Below are positions 10,791 through 21,690 of a stretch of DNA of 64,000 nucleotides, piece after piece. This DNA comes from Rhodeus uyekii (taxonomy: Eukaryota > Chordata > Actinopteri > Cypriniformes > Acheilognathidae), in assembly GCA_037043235.1 (NCBI GenBank), contig JAWRVZ010000064.1, forward strand, positions 496,001 through 560,000, written 5' to 3'. Each line of letters begins with the position of its first letter. The stretch's first letter is position 1. The notes under the pieces are model-generated. The model ran no database searches and was not told the origin of the DNA. It saw nothing but the letters and a program-made list of their open reading frames with translations. Position numbers and translations under genes: made by a program.

Positions 10791-12544
10791 TGACCCTCCT
10801 TATGCAAGAGAGACACTATGCAAGCTGAAGAAAGATCCCAATGTGGAAATCTGAGAGGAACGGAAGGCTCCCAAACTTATATATGAGGCAGAAAAAGAAA
10901 AATATTGAAGACATCCACCACAACTGTTGTAATTCCTTAGAACTAGACGACACATAATATGTTCTCAACTGGGTCGGAATTGGCTACAATGTGGGATTGC
11001 TGAGCCAACATAAGAGAAATGTTTCTTAATAAATCTACATTTAGGATCGTAAAAATTCGCAGAGCAAGCTTCCATATCCAAGAATGTGACTTGAGAGCAA
11101 TGGAGCTACAAAGAGAAGTCCAAATAAAAGAAACATTTATCAGACATCCCACTGAAAATGCATCACTATGAGTGCATCCAAATCCCTTGGAAGACAAACG
11201 AAATTCAATTCAGATGCTCGAATGCTATACCTCGATAGAAAATCAAGCAAGACTCGTATCTTCACATGCGCATACAAACAAAGCTGCTTCCTGAAGACAA
11301 CAAAGCTGATGATGGCATCTATTTGTACTCTCATGTATTCCATGTGACATCAATCTTACAAGCTGAATCAATCATTAGCTAGTAAGACTGGCTAGAAGAT
11401 TTCTTATTATGTGTACATATTTGTATGAAAATAAAAATAGTGAACAACTGCGACATAAACTGAACAAATTTCAGACATTTGATAAACAGAAATGTAATAA
11501 TGAGTCCCTGAACAGAGCAGAGGGGGAAAATTAGCAGTCGTTAACTAGTAGTCAATTTGTGGTGTAGCCACCAGGTGCTTTAAGTGTACCTCACCATTTT
11601 GTATATTTTGAGTGAGCTATCCCGATAAATTTAACTTGAATCGGTTTCAAAGTGCAGCTACTTAATACAGTCCTGCTAAAAATCCAAGTGGAATTTGAGC
11701 ATTTCCAGGTAATCTTGCGCTTGCGTTAAAGGAAACCGAATCTGCCAAGCCACTTAACCCCAGTAAGCCTCGATCCCTGAACCCACTTGCATAGTGTTAT
11801 TTTTACCAGAAAACCCTCAGCTGCTGTAACAGACAGACAAAAACCTTTGGAATTTGGCCTGGAAAGAAACAACATGCATAGAATAAAGGAGTAATCGTCG
11901 CTCAATATGCTGACCCATACCTAACTGCAAAAGACCCTGTTATTCTGAGGAGAAAGTATAAACACACACATACAGATCTCAGATATCCGATTACAGCCCT
12001 GATAAGCAGAAACACTTTCCCCCGGCAGATCAACTGATGTATAATACCTTGAGTGATGGTTTCCACAACCTCCTGTCATCAGGACCCTGAACATATTGAG
12101 CCATACCTTTAATGCCCAACCAGAAACTCATAGCACATTAGTAGTCTATGGCAAGGCAAGTGTCCCAGTGCCAGACTGAGAAAAGCCTCATTTGTGGGGA
12201 GAAAGGGAAAGATAAGGATAAAGAAAAGGAAAGAGAAAGAAAGCGGAAGCTTCAATCTTCTTTGCCCATCTACTCTATGTACGGCTGTGTTGTAATCGTG
12301 TGACAGCCAAGTTGGTTTACCATTCAAAGAAGGGGCCCCTTGGTTCAGCAACCTGTTTACCACAATTACAAACGATCACATTCTGCTTGTATCCCGCATT
12401 CCCACACCTTCTTTACAGGAAGTCTGGGATATTATATGATTGCTGGTTGCACGATCAGTTGGCCCCTACACAAGTATTCTCAGCTGGTTGGTTGTAACCA
12501 TATATACATACACACACACACACACATATTGATATGCATAGTGA
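10791..12544. other. Unassigned intergenic stretch
   Basis: No recognised element. Several 65-85 residue frames on both strands around 10943-11343 and 12109-12585 lack domains. A short CA tract sits near 12508-12525. Confidence 0.4.
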
Positions 12545-13580
12545 TATACTGCACAAAAATTAAGAAAACATTCAAACAAAGATGAAATATTTGTTTTAAA
12601 AATCTTTATATACATTCTATAATTTGTTAAGAACAAAATTATGTGAAAACAGTCAATGGAAACCAGAATCATCAACACACTGAAGGCTGGATTCAAAATC
12701 ATACCAAAAACCAATGTAAAATAGATTAAAGGAACATGCATGAAGTTCAAGGAATGAAGGTCATGAAGGTCTGACAATGCCTCTGAGGATTTCATCCCGG
12801 TACCTCATAGCAGTAAGGGAATCATTTGCTAGCATGTGGTGGTCTGTGTGACCCTCCAAAAAAATTCCTCCCCAGACCATTAATAACTCACCGCCAAACT
12901 GGTTATGCTATGATGATGTTGCATGTAGCATAATGTTCTCCAGACTCTTTCACGTCTCTCACATGTGCTCAGTCTGAGCCTGCTCCCATCCAGGCAGCAA
13001 GGGCGAGCAATTCTGGTGTTGTATGGCCAATCAAGCTGCATAAAGCTGAGCTGTGAGTACAGGTCCCATGAGAGGACAGAATCATTTACACCAGTATCCT
13101 ACTGGAGGTCATTTTAAGGCTCTGGCAGTGCACCTCCTGTTCCTCATTCCACAAAGTAGCAGATACCGGTCCTGATGCTGGTTTGTTGCCCTTCTATGTC
13201 CCTGTTCAGCTCTCCAAGTGTAACAGCCTGTCTCCCAGTTCCCCTCCATGCTCTTGAAACGGTGCTAGGAGACACACCAAACCACCTTGGGACAACACAT
13301 ATGGATGTGCCATCCTGGAGGAGAAGGATGGCCTGTGGATCCTGATTGGGTTGTAGGTGCTGCTTTATGCTAAAGACAGTGACAAGGACCCTAACAAAAC
13401 ACAAACCTAAAGACAAATCATTGAGGAAAAATAAGGAGAGAACAATTGTCTATGGCCATCACTTGCAAAACCTTTCTATTTTTGGGGGGGTTGTCTTGCT
13501 GCTGTATCTCCAGTGCACCTGTTGTTACTTTTATTTTACTCCAAAGCAGGTGAAACACTCAAAATAACTTATGCTTCCTA
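12545..13580 (-). pseudogene. Tc1/mariner-type transposase, dead copy
   Basis: Read on the minus strand, an N-terminal helix-turn-helix block (ORF 13144-13416) shows AILLLQDGTS then FGVSPSTVSRAWR, typical of Tc1-like DNA-binding domains. Further along in other frames are STCERRERVWR and LLMVWGGIFLEGHTDHHMLA followed by YRDEILRGIVRP (about 12790-12900), the core block of the DDE domain. The stretch expected next, with the second catalytic aspartate (QDN-type motif), is replaced by unrelated sequence. There are several frameshifts and stops, so it cannot encode an active enzyme. A left terminus resembling TACTGCACAAAAATTAA is near 12547. Confidence 0.8.
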
Positions 13581-15382
13581 ACTGTAAAAATGATAAGTAA
13601 TAATACCGACAGCACGGAAAAAAAGAAGAATAAATGATAAGAAGAAATGAAAGAGATCTTTAATACAGAATTCTAAATCAGAATTCTAACTGTCTCCATT
13701 TGCTTTTATAAAATATGAAATGCAAAATGGAAGGATGTATGGATGGATGGCATTTGGCCACACATTTTATTTAGGGAAGAACTGAAGGGATCTTGCCACT
13801 GCATAGATACAGTCCTGAAAACATTAAAAACTTTTACATTTACTTTTGTGTGAAAAACTGTTTTGGCACCATATTGTGTTGCCTCTTGATGTCCAATATA
13901 AAATCCGGGTCCTGGGGCAAAACCGCTGAGAACCAATGCTTCAAGCCAAATTGTGTGAGTGTTTGTGCAGTGAAGGAGCTCTCTAAGTGTCTCTGAGTGG
14001 GGGTAAGCCATACAAAGCCCTGCACCCCCAAAAACAAAGGAACCCTTGACCCCTTGAAACTCTGAATGCACCCAACTCAATAATGAGATGCGGCAGATAG
14101 AGGGGCAAATTGTTCTCATGATCGTTTGATGTATCTATCTAGAGTGAGGTTTTTTTGGCAATAAGTAAAGAATTAAAAAGACAGAACGAGAGAAGTGTTA
14201 GACCATGAAAGCTGTTCATTAGGTTGCCTAACGATAGAGTCAGTTACCAAAAATAGCATTTTTGCTTGAAGCAGATACATTTGCATGACATTACAATCAC
14301 ATGCTTTAATCTTTTGAAGCACTACTTTTGACCTCATTGCCAATTTTTCTATTTTTCAGAGCAATTAAACAAACATGCATGGAAGCTTTAGAAATGGTCA
14401 CTGGCAGTTTAAAGTCTGACATACTGTTGCATAATGCATCAGAAAGACTGTGTATCTGCTGTCCCCAGACTGTGCTCTCCATCTTGCTCCAGTCTCATGA
14501 ACTTTGCCAAGAACCGTGTCTTTAGCTCACATTAAGTGGGTCATGGTGGTTGTTTTATTGTCCCAAGGTCTCAAACTGAAGCTGGTTACGTGAAGAGTCG
14601 TAGAAGGGTTGCTCACGCGATGAGACCTATAGTCCAACTTTGAGAAGAGACCAGAGAAGACTCTGCAAATACTTGTCTATCGGGTATGATCCACCAACCA
14701 CAGACTTCATTCTCTTTTGAGGTATGATGTTACTGTTCCACACAATTAGACAATTTTCACCTAGAAAATTATGAAAGAAGAGAAAATATTGCATGGATTC
14801 AGATCGATCGAGACCAAAACATCATAGAGACTTCAGACTATCACACAGCAATGCCTGTAAACCACAGTTTGTCGTAATGCAATAAAGTTGGAAGACAAGA
14901 AATATTTTTAAATAAATTTCTTCAGTATAAAATAAGCACAGAGGCTGAGCGAGAAGCTGTGGCAGACGCAAACAGAAAAGATACAATAGTTCCTGATGAC
15001 AGCACTCTAACGAGGGTGTTTGATGATTCAATTGTTCTTATCTAAATTCAATTTTACATTCATTAGCGTTATCTTAATTAGCTATTCATCTCTGTTATCT
15101 TAATTTCTCTGCCCAACATACTCTGCATTTAGGAAATGAAGTGTTCATAATGAACTCATGGTTTACTTAATTAAGATAGCTTTTCTTTTGTTTTTGAAAA
15201 ACCTTCAGCAAACTTTAAATTTTCAAAATGTCTGCAACTACATCCTACAAAATGACAACGCTATTAAGAGTACTGTGTTGATAACACCACATCTTATCTG
15301 TTAGAATTAAGTTAATCCAGTTAACCGTGTTTTGAATTTCAAAAAAAGGGGCTGCATATGGCGGCACTAAAAGGTTGTTTAC

Positions 15383-15385
<3 letters not shown>
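13581..15385. other. Unassigned stretch with one 137-residue open frame
   Basis: The minus-strand frame 13706-14119 is among the longest in the window but has no domain I recognise and no clear splice context. No transposon termini were identified in the rest. Confidence 0.35.

Positions 15386-15391
<6 letters not shown>

Positions 15392-15434
<43 letters not shown>
15392..15434. repeat. (CA)n microsatellite
   Basis: About 21 AC units, preceded by a short TA run. Confidence 0.95.
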
Positions 15435-15435
<1 letters not shown>

Positions 15436-15885
15436 GTCACATGTCTGATTACATTGCACTAATTAAAGAAATCAAATCAAGGTGTATAGAAATTTTATGG
15501 GAACTAAAATCAGCTTTAATAAACAATTTAGCCATGTAGTTTAACAGTGGGTCGATGCATAAAGTAACATTCCCTCATCAAGGTCACAAATTTGTAGGAT
15601 ATTATATTAACTCTTAAAAAAATCAAGGTTCATTATTGGCATCTAAAGTTACATGAAGAGCCATATACAATTTTATTTGCGGAAAACATTATATGTACTG
15701 GAAAAAAATATTTTTAGATTATTAAAATATTCTTTGTAATAAAAAAGTACCTTTTAAAAGCTCTTTCAAGAACCTAAAATTAATCTTCTGTCATCACTTC
15801 TTCATCACAACAACAACAAAGACATTTGGGACCTTTATTTTTAAGAGTGTCTGACAATCGGAAAGATATTTTAAAAATAGATTTT

Positions 15886-16676
15886 TGTCAGGGTTCTGCC
15901 ACATTCGGTCTAGTAATCTCTTGTTGTTGTGGCAGAGCTCTGACACTACCTACACGTCTTGAGTCTTGTGTGTGGGCTTCGAGGATTCGAGCCGCGCACG
16001 CGCTTGTCTGTGTTACGTCTTATGTGCGGGTTATGATGTCTGATCCCGAAACTGGTCTTGTCTTGTTTCGGTTTGTGTCACGATTCGGAAATTCATAACC
16101 CGTGTGTTCGTCCTTGTCATGAGCGTGCGAGCCGAGTGGTTCCTCATTTTCGTGCGCTCTATGTTTTGTGAGTGGGCGCGGTTCAAGCTCTGCTCGAGCC
16201 GCATTCTCTCAGGTCTGTGTGCAGTGTTGTGAGCACACGGTTTGTGTTAACATCAGCAGCGTGCTTTCATGTTGTGTTTTCGTGTCGTCTCTTTGTTTAA
16301 TGTAAACACGCGGCGATGCACGATGTTCATGTCTCGTCAATGTGTAACCCTCCCACCTTGTTTCCCTAGTTAACTTTAATTTGCCCCAGCTTTTTTCCCA
16401 TCAATTACCCTACCTCCTGTGTGTACTTACTCCCTCAGTGTCCGCTGTCTTGTGCTGTTTTGTCGTCATTTCATGGCTGCTCATTCTGTGTTTTAGTCCT
16501 GTGTTAGTCCTCGTGTTTCAAGTCTTGTTCTAGCCTTGTTCGTGTTCTTAGTCTAGTCTTGTTTTTCCCCCTTGGGTGGTTTTTGTTGAGTTTTGGTTTT
16601 CTTTTGTTACAAATAAATCCCAATTTTCCTAGCAACTTTGAGTCCTCGCCTCATCCCTTCTACACCAAACCTGACA
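15886..16676 (+). mobile_element. Solo LTR, family 3 (TSD ATTTT)
   Basis: The 791-bp element begins TGTCAGG and ends CCTGACA, a perfect 7-bp inverted terminus. It is flanked by a perfect 5-bp duplication ATTTT (15881-15885 and 16677-16681). An AATAAA signal lies at 16612-16617, about 60 bp before the end. It is distinctly richer in GC and CpG than its surroundings. No primer-binding site, polypurine tract or gag/pol frame adjoins it, so it is a solo LTR. A 90-residue frame (15826-16098) straddles the edge and is not a gene. Confidence 0.75.
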
Positions 16677-16681
16677 ATTTT

Positions 16682-17364
16682 TAAATGAATAAATAGGTCT
16701 TTATTTTGAATAGTATATTTACAGTTTTTTTTTTCTTTTCTCAAAACATTCATTCACAGTTTTTTGTCTGATTTAAGTGAGCAAATATTTTGGGGGGCCA
16801 AAACCTGATGCATGTCCCCTCTTTTGTTCTGAGAGAGCTGAGCAGATGCAAAAGTGATCGATTCTGCCATTGCTGGTGGAAGAAATGCTGACAAGATGTT
16901 TTGTGGTAGCTTAACTAACATCTCCGGATCAGGTGGAGAGACTAAAAGGAGGAGATCGGAGGTCATTCTGGGTGATGGCAGTCACACAGAGCCAGAACGC
17001 AGCTTTGACACAGGCTTTGGAAAGCATTCACCCCAGGTTGACCCTCCCCTGTCAAGACACGAGGACCCACGGAGGTGGGCCGCACATTGCCGGAACCAGC
17101 CAGCCTCTCCACGCTCACTGCATCCTGTCAAAGAGCAATCTGATACTTGCACAAAGTTTGCAAACAAAAGCAAGGCTGGAACAGGGGCTACCTGCAGGGT
17201 GATATAGCAGCAAGAGAACCGTGCAATGCATGTGCTATATCATTCAGACACAGAGAGAGAGAGAATGAACGAGAAAGAGTGGAGGATATGTGAATATATT
17301 ATTAATTTAATTTATTTATGTGATGGCAAAGCAACATTTTGCTTGTAAAAATAAATTGTTTGTA
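16682..17364. other. Unassigned stretch, moderately GC-rich block at 16780-17215
   Basis: Open frames of 117 and 89 residues overlap on the plus strand (16854-17207) with frames of 63-70 residues opposite. None shows a known domain. The block differs in composition from its AT-rich flanks and could be a decayed element or a non-coding exon; I cannot tell which. Confidence 0.35.
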
Positions 17365-17466
17365 ACTACAAATGTCCTTGCTGTCACTTTTAACCAATTT
17401 AATACATTCTTGAAGTAAAAAAACAAAAAACAATTATATTGACCACAATCTTTTGAACAGTGTATA
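17365..17466 (+). mobile_element. 3' fragment of the TTTGGGGTCAGTA MITE family
   Basis: Contains the GCTGTCACTTTTAACCAATT, ATACATTCTTG and ACAATCTTTTGAACAGTGTA blocks seen at the family's right end. Confidence 0.45.
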
Positions 17467-18486
17467 TGGATAATATTAACACAATTTCAGACAATAAAAT
17501 GGAGAAGAATAGATTTTCTCCTAATACACTCAACTGTTAATGTACACAATTAGCAAACATAATCATATATGGATTCAGTATTGGGATAGCCTGATATTAA
17601 AAATATATGACAAATTATTAATATTATATACACAAGACAAATTGATGATCAAAAAAATTAAATTAAACAATTTTAAACACTAAACAACAATTTCGCATTA
17701 CTAAAATATAATATGCAGTATGAAATTAAAATGATTTAAATTGGATAATTATTATATTTAACAGTGTTTCATTAATGTTGAGAACTTTATAGAATGTTAC
17801 TAGTTATAAACATGCCATACAGCAATTACACATGATACTTCAGTAAAAAAATTACATTGTCAAAACATATGAAAACGCAACATCCAATTGAGCCTAAAGA
17901 AGATTTCTGTGAAAGCCCTTTTGTAAATTTCAGCTTAACCTTTATATCCATTACTAAAATCTTTCTAGGTCATCTTATAGTAATTTAAAAGCTTTTAGGA
18001 CTGGTATTTTAAGAGTTACCCTTATTAAAATTCTAAAAAGTAACTAATCCTGCCACAATCATGTGCTTCATGATTCACATCATTAGGATTCCACATGTAG
18101 GATGTATGTGGCGACCAGAAGCATTCCAGCAGTACGGCTGTGTTTGGTAGATTGTTTAGGAGCCGTGGGGCGAGCAGGTAGGCAGTGTTTTAAAGGAAGT
18201 CATTTGTTCAGGCAGACTGGAAATGTGGAAGAATGGAAACCTGAGCATTCTCTTAAGATGACCTTATAGATACAGCTAGACCTAAAAGCTCTACAATGGC
18301 AAAGCTTGTGCTTTTAATAGCATACGTGTGTAGAGGAAATACTTTTATTCAGCTTGGGAACAACTCTCACAAAACTGTCACAGAAATGTAGAGAAATAGA
18401 ATAGTTACAAGGAAAGAAGTTTTAAAATGCTATTTTGTAAGGAACATGTTACAATTCTGTATTTATATATATTTATATATATCTTA
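17467..18486. other. Unassigned intergenic stretch
   Basis: AT-rich; no exon, repeat family or RNA gene recognised. Confidence 0.4.
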
Positions 18487-18716
18487 TTCAGCAAGGAGGC
18501 GTTAAATTGATGCACTGAAGAGACAGTAAAGACATTTCTGAAAATTCAACTTTGCCATCACGTTATTCACATAAGTAATTAATTACATTGTAATAAAACT
18601 TTAAATATTACAGTTTTGTATTTTGATTATATAAATGCAGTCTTGGTCAGCTTAAAGACTTCTTTCAAAAACATTAACAAATCATTTCAACCCCAAACTT
18701 TTGAAAGCTAGTGTAG
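18487..18716 (-). mobile_element. MITE of the TTTGGGGTCAGTA family, inverse copy
   Basis: The right edge reads CCCCAAACTTTTGAAAGCTA, the inverse of the family's left terminus. ATTCAGCAAGGAGGCGTTAA at the other side matches the internal TTAATGC...CTTGCTGAAT block in inverse orientation. Confidence 0.6.
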
Positions 18717-19490
18717 ATTTATATCCATCCATCCATCTATCGAATGTCAATAGGAGATTATCCTTCTTATTTTAAATATTAAAAATAAAGAATAGCACAC
18801 ATACAAATAATATATTTTTGAATAAGTCATTTTTAAATAATTTTTTACATTTTTAATCATCAATTAGAGTGAGCTTTACACTCTTATGCATTGTTCTTTC
18901 CTTATTGGGAAGCGCTCATACAAATGATCTACATTTGAGCAGATTACATTTGTGTTTTTCATTGGTTTCACATGGATTACATAACTTCGATTTTAAATTA
19001 TTTAAATTTCCAATTTTTAAGCTGTCTATAGATATAATTCTTATCGTGACTGAGGCACGTATACACTAAGTTTCAGTTCAGATTTCATTTAAAATAATCA
19101 CAACACAGCTTGAGTCAACATGAGCATGGGAATTCACCTCTATCCTAGTGGCTTTTGTCATCTTATTATCAGTTGAAATATTTCTAAGACTTATTGTGAG
19201 AGTCCTGTAAAATATGATGGCATGTTGCTCTGAACCAATTTCAGTTTTCTTTCATTTAGCTAGCTGTAGTTTTCACGTTGAAATTGACTATTGTGCTTTG
19301 TGACACTATGAAGAGCAATGCATGGATTAAGGCCACTGGAACCAGTATCATATTTTAAACATGCAGTGTCATCTCTAAGTGGAAATCAAAGTCCATTTCT
19401 GATTTTATAATTTAAAATGCGTGTTTTCTTAAGAATTTTAATTAGTTATTAGTTAATAAGATGATTGCAAGAGACTAATTACCTTATTTA
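18717..19490. other. Unassigned intergenic stretch
   Basis: AT-rich; a short ATCC tetranucleotide run near 18723-18738 and nothing else recognised. Confidence 0.4.
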
Positions 19491-19874
19491 TGTTACCAGT
19501 CTTCATGTCCGTTGTGTCATTTGTGCTCTTCCTGTCTGCCGTGTCATTCTTACACTTCTTGTCACAGTCATGTCACGTTGTTTCACTTCCGGGTCACTTC
19601 TGTGTATCTTCCCGTGCCCTTCCTGCACCTGTCATGTTCATCAATGCCCTCGTTAGTCTCGTCAGGTGTTCCCTATCTCCTCTTGTTATAAATACCCTCC
19701 TGTGTTCCCATGTCTTGGTCGATTGTTGTCGTGCTGTGTTTCCATGTGTGTGGATGCATGTGTGTTTTGCAAGAGTGTGCTGCTTTTTGTTTATATTTAA
19801 AGAAAGAGATTTGAGAGTGTTGGAATCTTGCTTCTCTTGTCTCTCCGCATCGCACACCAGCCCGCTGCGTGACA
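19491..19874 (+). mobile_element. Solo LTR, family 1, copy C (TSD ATTTA)
   Basis: The 384-bp element begins TGTTAC and ends GTGACA. A perfect 5-bp duplication ATTTA flanks it (19486-19490 and 19875-19879). A TATAAATA box is at 19687-19694, and the CCGCATCGCACACCAGC block near the 3' end is shared with copies A and B. The overlapping 145- and 97-residue open frames on opposite strands are LTR by-products with no protein homology I recognise. Confidence 0.8.
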
Positions 19875-19879
19875 ATTTA

Positions 19880-21224
19880 ATTAGCATAACCTCAGATCAA
19901 TTAAAATATACACTTTTAAAAGAATAGAGTAAAATGTAAGGGAAATTTTAAGATGAAATATTAGAAATGAATGAAGACTAAAATAATGAAATTATTTAAA
20001 AGACTGACATAATTGAGAGACAATGATGTAGCTAAAGCAAATGCTCATTAGAAACTGATTTTCAACCAGTGGTCAGCTGTCAGCAAACATTTCAATGCAA
20101 TCCTCTATCCAGACAGAAACCACAGAGGTCATTACCTTACTGTTCAGTAACACAACTCTGAACTTTCAGCAAAATGAGACAGGCAGCATACTTTCTACAA
20201 CAATCCAGAGGTCTTTTCCTGTCACGAATCAATTACCCATGTGTGCAACTGCCCATATGCCATTTTAGAAAAGTGGAAGCAATTACATGGAATAGTTTAA
20301 GTGACTCCATACGTACAACATCTATGAATAATACTAATAAATCTCACAAAGGCCACGTTTAAAAAAACTCCCAAAATTCCGCTGTAATTCACTGCAATGA
20401 ATATGTCTTTCATGGGACCAAATTTAAAGTAATAGTTTGGAAAGAGTACTATAGGTAATATTTTCGGGAGAAAAATGCAACATACTTTTTGTGACAGTTT
20501 TAGAGCTTGTTTTTCACTGTCATACCTATGGACTGTTAATATGAGATATAAGATTTTCAGGGAGTCTTATGGCATCCCATTAATTCTCAAGCAACTTGAA
20601 GAAACAAAATATGCAATGTGGGCAATTTTTTGAAGATACATTTTTTTTAAAGAAAGAGTAAAAATAAGTTCAAAATTAATCACTCAGATTTTAATCTTTG
20701 GTTTCAGACTGTCCAAAGAATGCCTGGTGGATATGGTAAAAGCATTTGATAATTGGCAATCTGATTCAATGGCTTACTCTGAGGACCCATCCCAAATGCC
20801 ACCCTCAGCTATCTCAGAGTACTTATGTGACATAACACCAACTAGATTGTTACGCCATACGCAGAGACAAACTACCAAGAAGGTAATCTGACATTTTGTC
20901 AATCCATATTGCAATGTGGAAGTCAGCCAGACCAGAAACCAAGTACAGTGTAGCATGTAACATGTTATTAAAACTATCGTTTGATTGCTTCCTTCCTAGA
21001 CAGCGAGTTTGAGTTTTACAAGAAGTTATTTGGAGCTGTATCTAATGCAAGACACTCATGGCCACATGTTAGTGGCCAGCTCCATCTAATGAAAGGTGTA
21101 ATGTTGCATTATAAATCTACACATGGAAAACACAAGCACAGAGTCTGAATTCTGTGGTCATTGGACGTCTGTCCAACATGCACACTATTAATGTTTGTAC
21201 TGCTGTTGTTAAATGTGATGCTTA
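19880..21224. other. Unassigned intergenic stretch
   Basis: No exon or repeat family recognised; short frames only. Confidence 0.4.
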
Positions 21225-21690
21225 CCAATTCTAACGACCTCAACAAATTTCCATCAACACCCTTAAAGCCACAAAGAACCTTAGCAACACCATAGTAGCC
21301 AGTCAAATTGTTCTAAAATCTCTCTAGAAACCATTCAGAACCGTAGAAACCCCCTAGCAACCAACCAAAATGCTCAAGTATCTACCTAAAACCTTTGAGG
21401 AACTTTATCAACCCAGCAACCACCCACAACATTCTCCAACAACTCCCTAAAAACACTCAGAACACATTAGTAACAACTTAGCAACCCTCTAACAACTACA
21501 CAGAAAACAATCAGAACCTTAGCAGCCACCCACTATGCTCTAGCATGTCCCTAAAAGCTATGCAGAACCTTAGTAATCACCAAAAACAGTCAAACAACTC
21601 CAATGAAATCACTCATGCAGCCAGCTTGCAACCCCCTAGCAAACCCCCCTAGAAACAACACACAACACAACATTCTAGCAATGATATATA
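21225..21690. repeat. Degenerate TAGCAAC/AGAACC minisatellite
   Basis: Variants of CAGAACCTTAGCAACCACC recur many times at irregular 20-40 bp spacing, for example around 21280, 21335, 21350, 21410, 21455, 21480, 21510, 21560 and 21630. The strand is strongly A/C-biased and nearly G-free. It looks like an old, decayed tandem array of a kind common in cyprinid genomes. Confidence 0.7.

Noticed and set aside
13706..14119. 137-residue minus-strand open frame
   Set aside because: No recognisable domain, splice sites or start context; other frames overlap it on both strands. Kept as unassigned.
16854..17207. 117- and 89-residue overlapping plus-strand frames
   Set aside because: No protein family recognised and no splice context; overlapping open frames on both strands suggest chance in a GC-richer block.
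19490..19927. 145-residue plus-strand open frame
   Set aside because: Lies in a solo LTR with precise ends and target duplication; opposite-strand frames overlap it.
21225..21690. Possible CRISPR array
   Set aside because: Repeats are degenerate and irregularly spaced without unique spacers, and the DNA is vertebrate.
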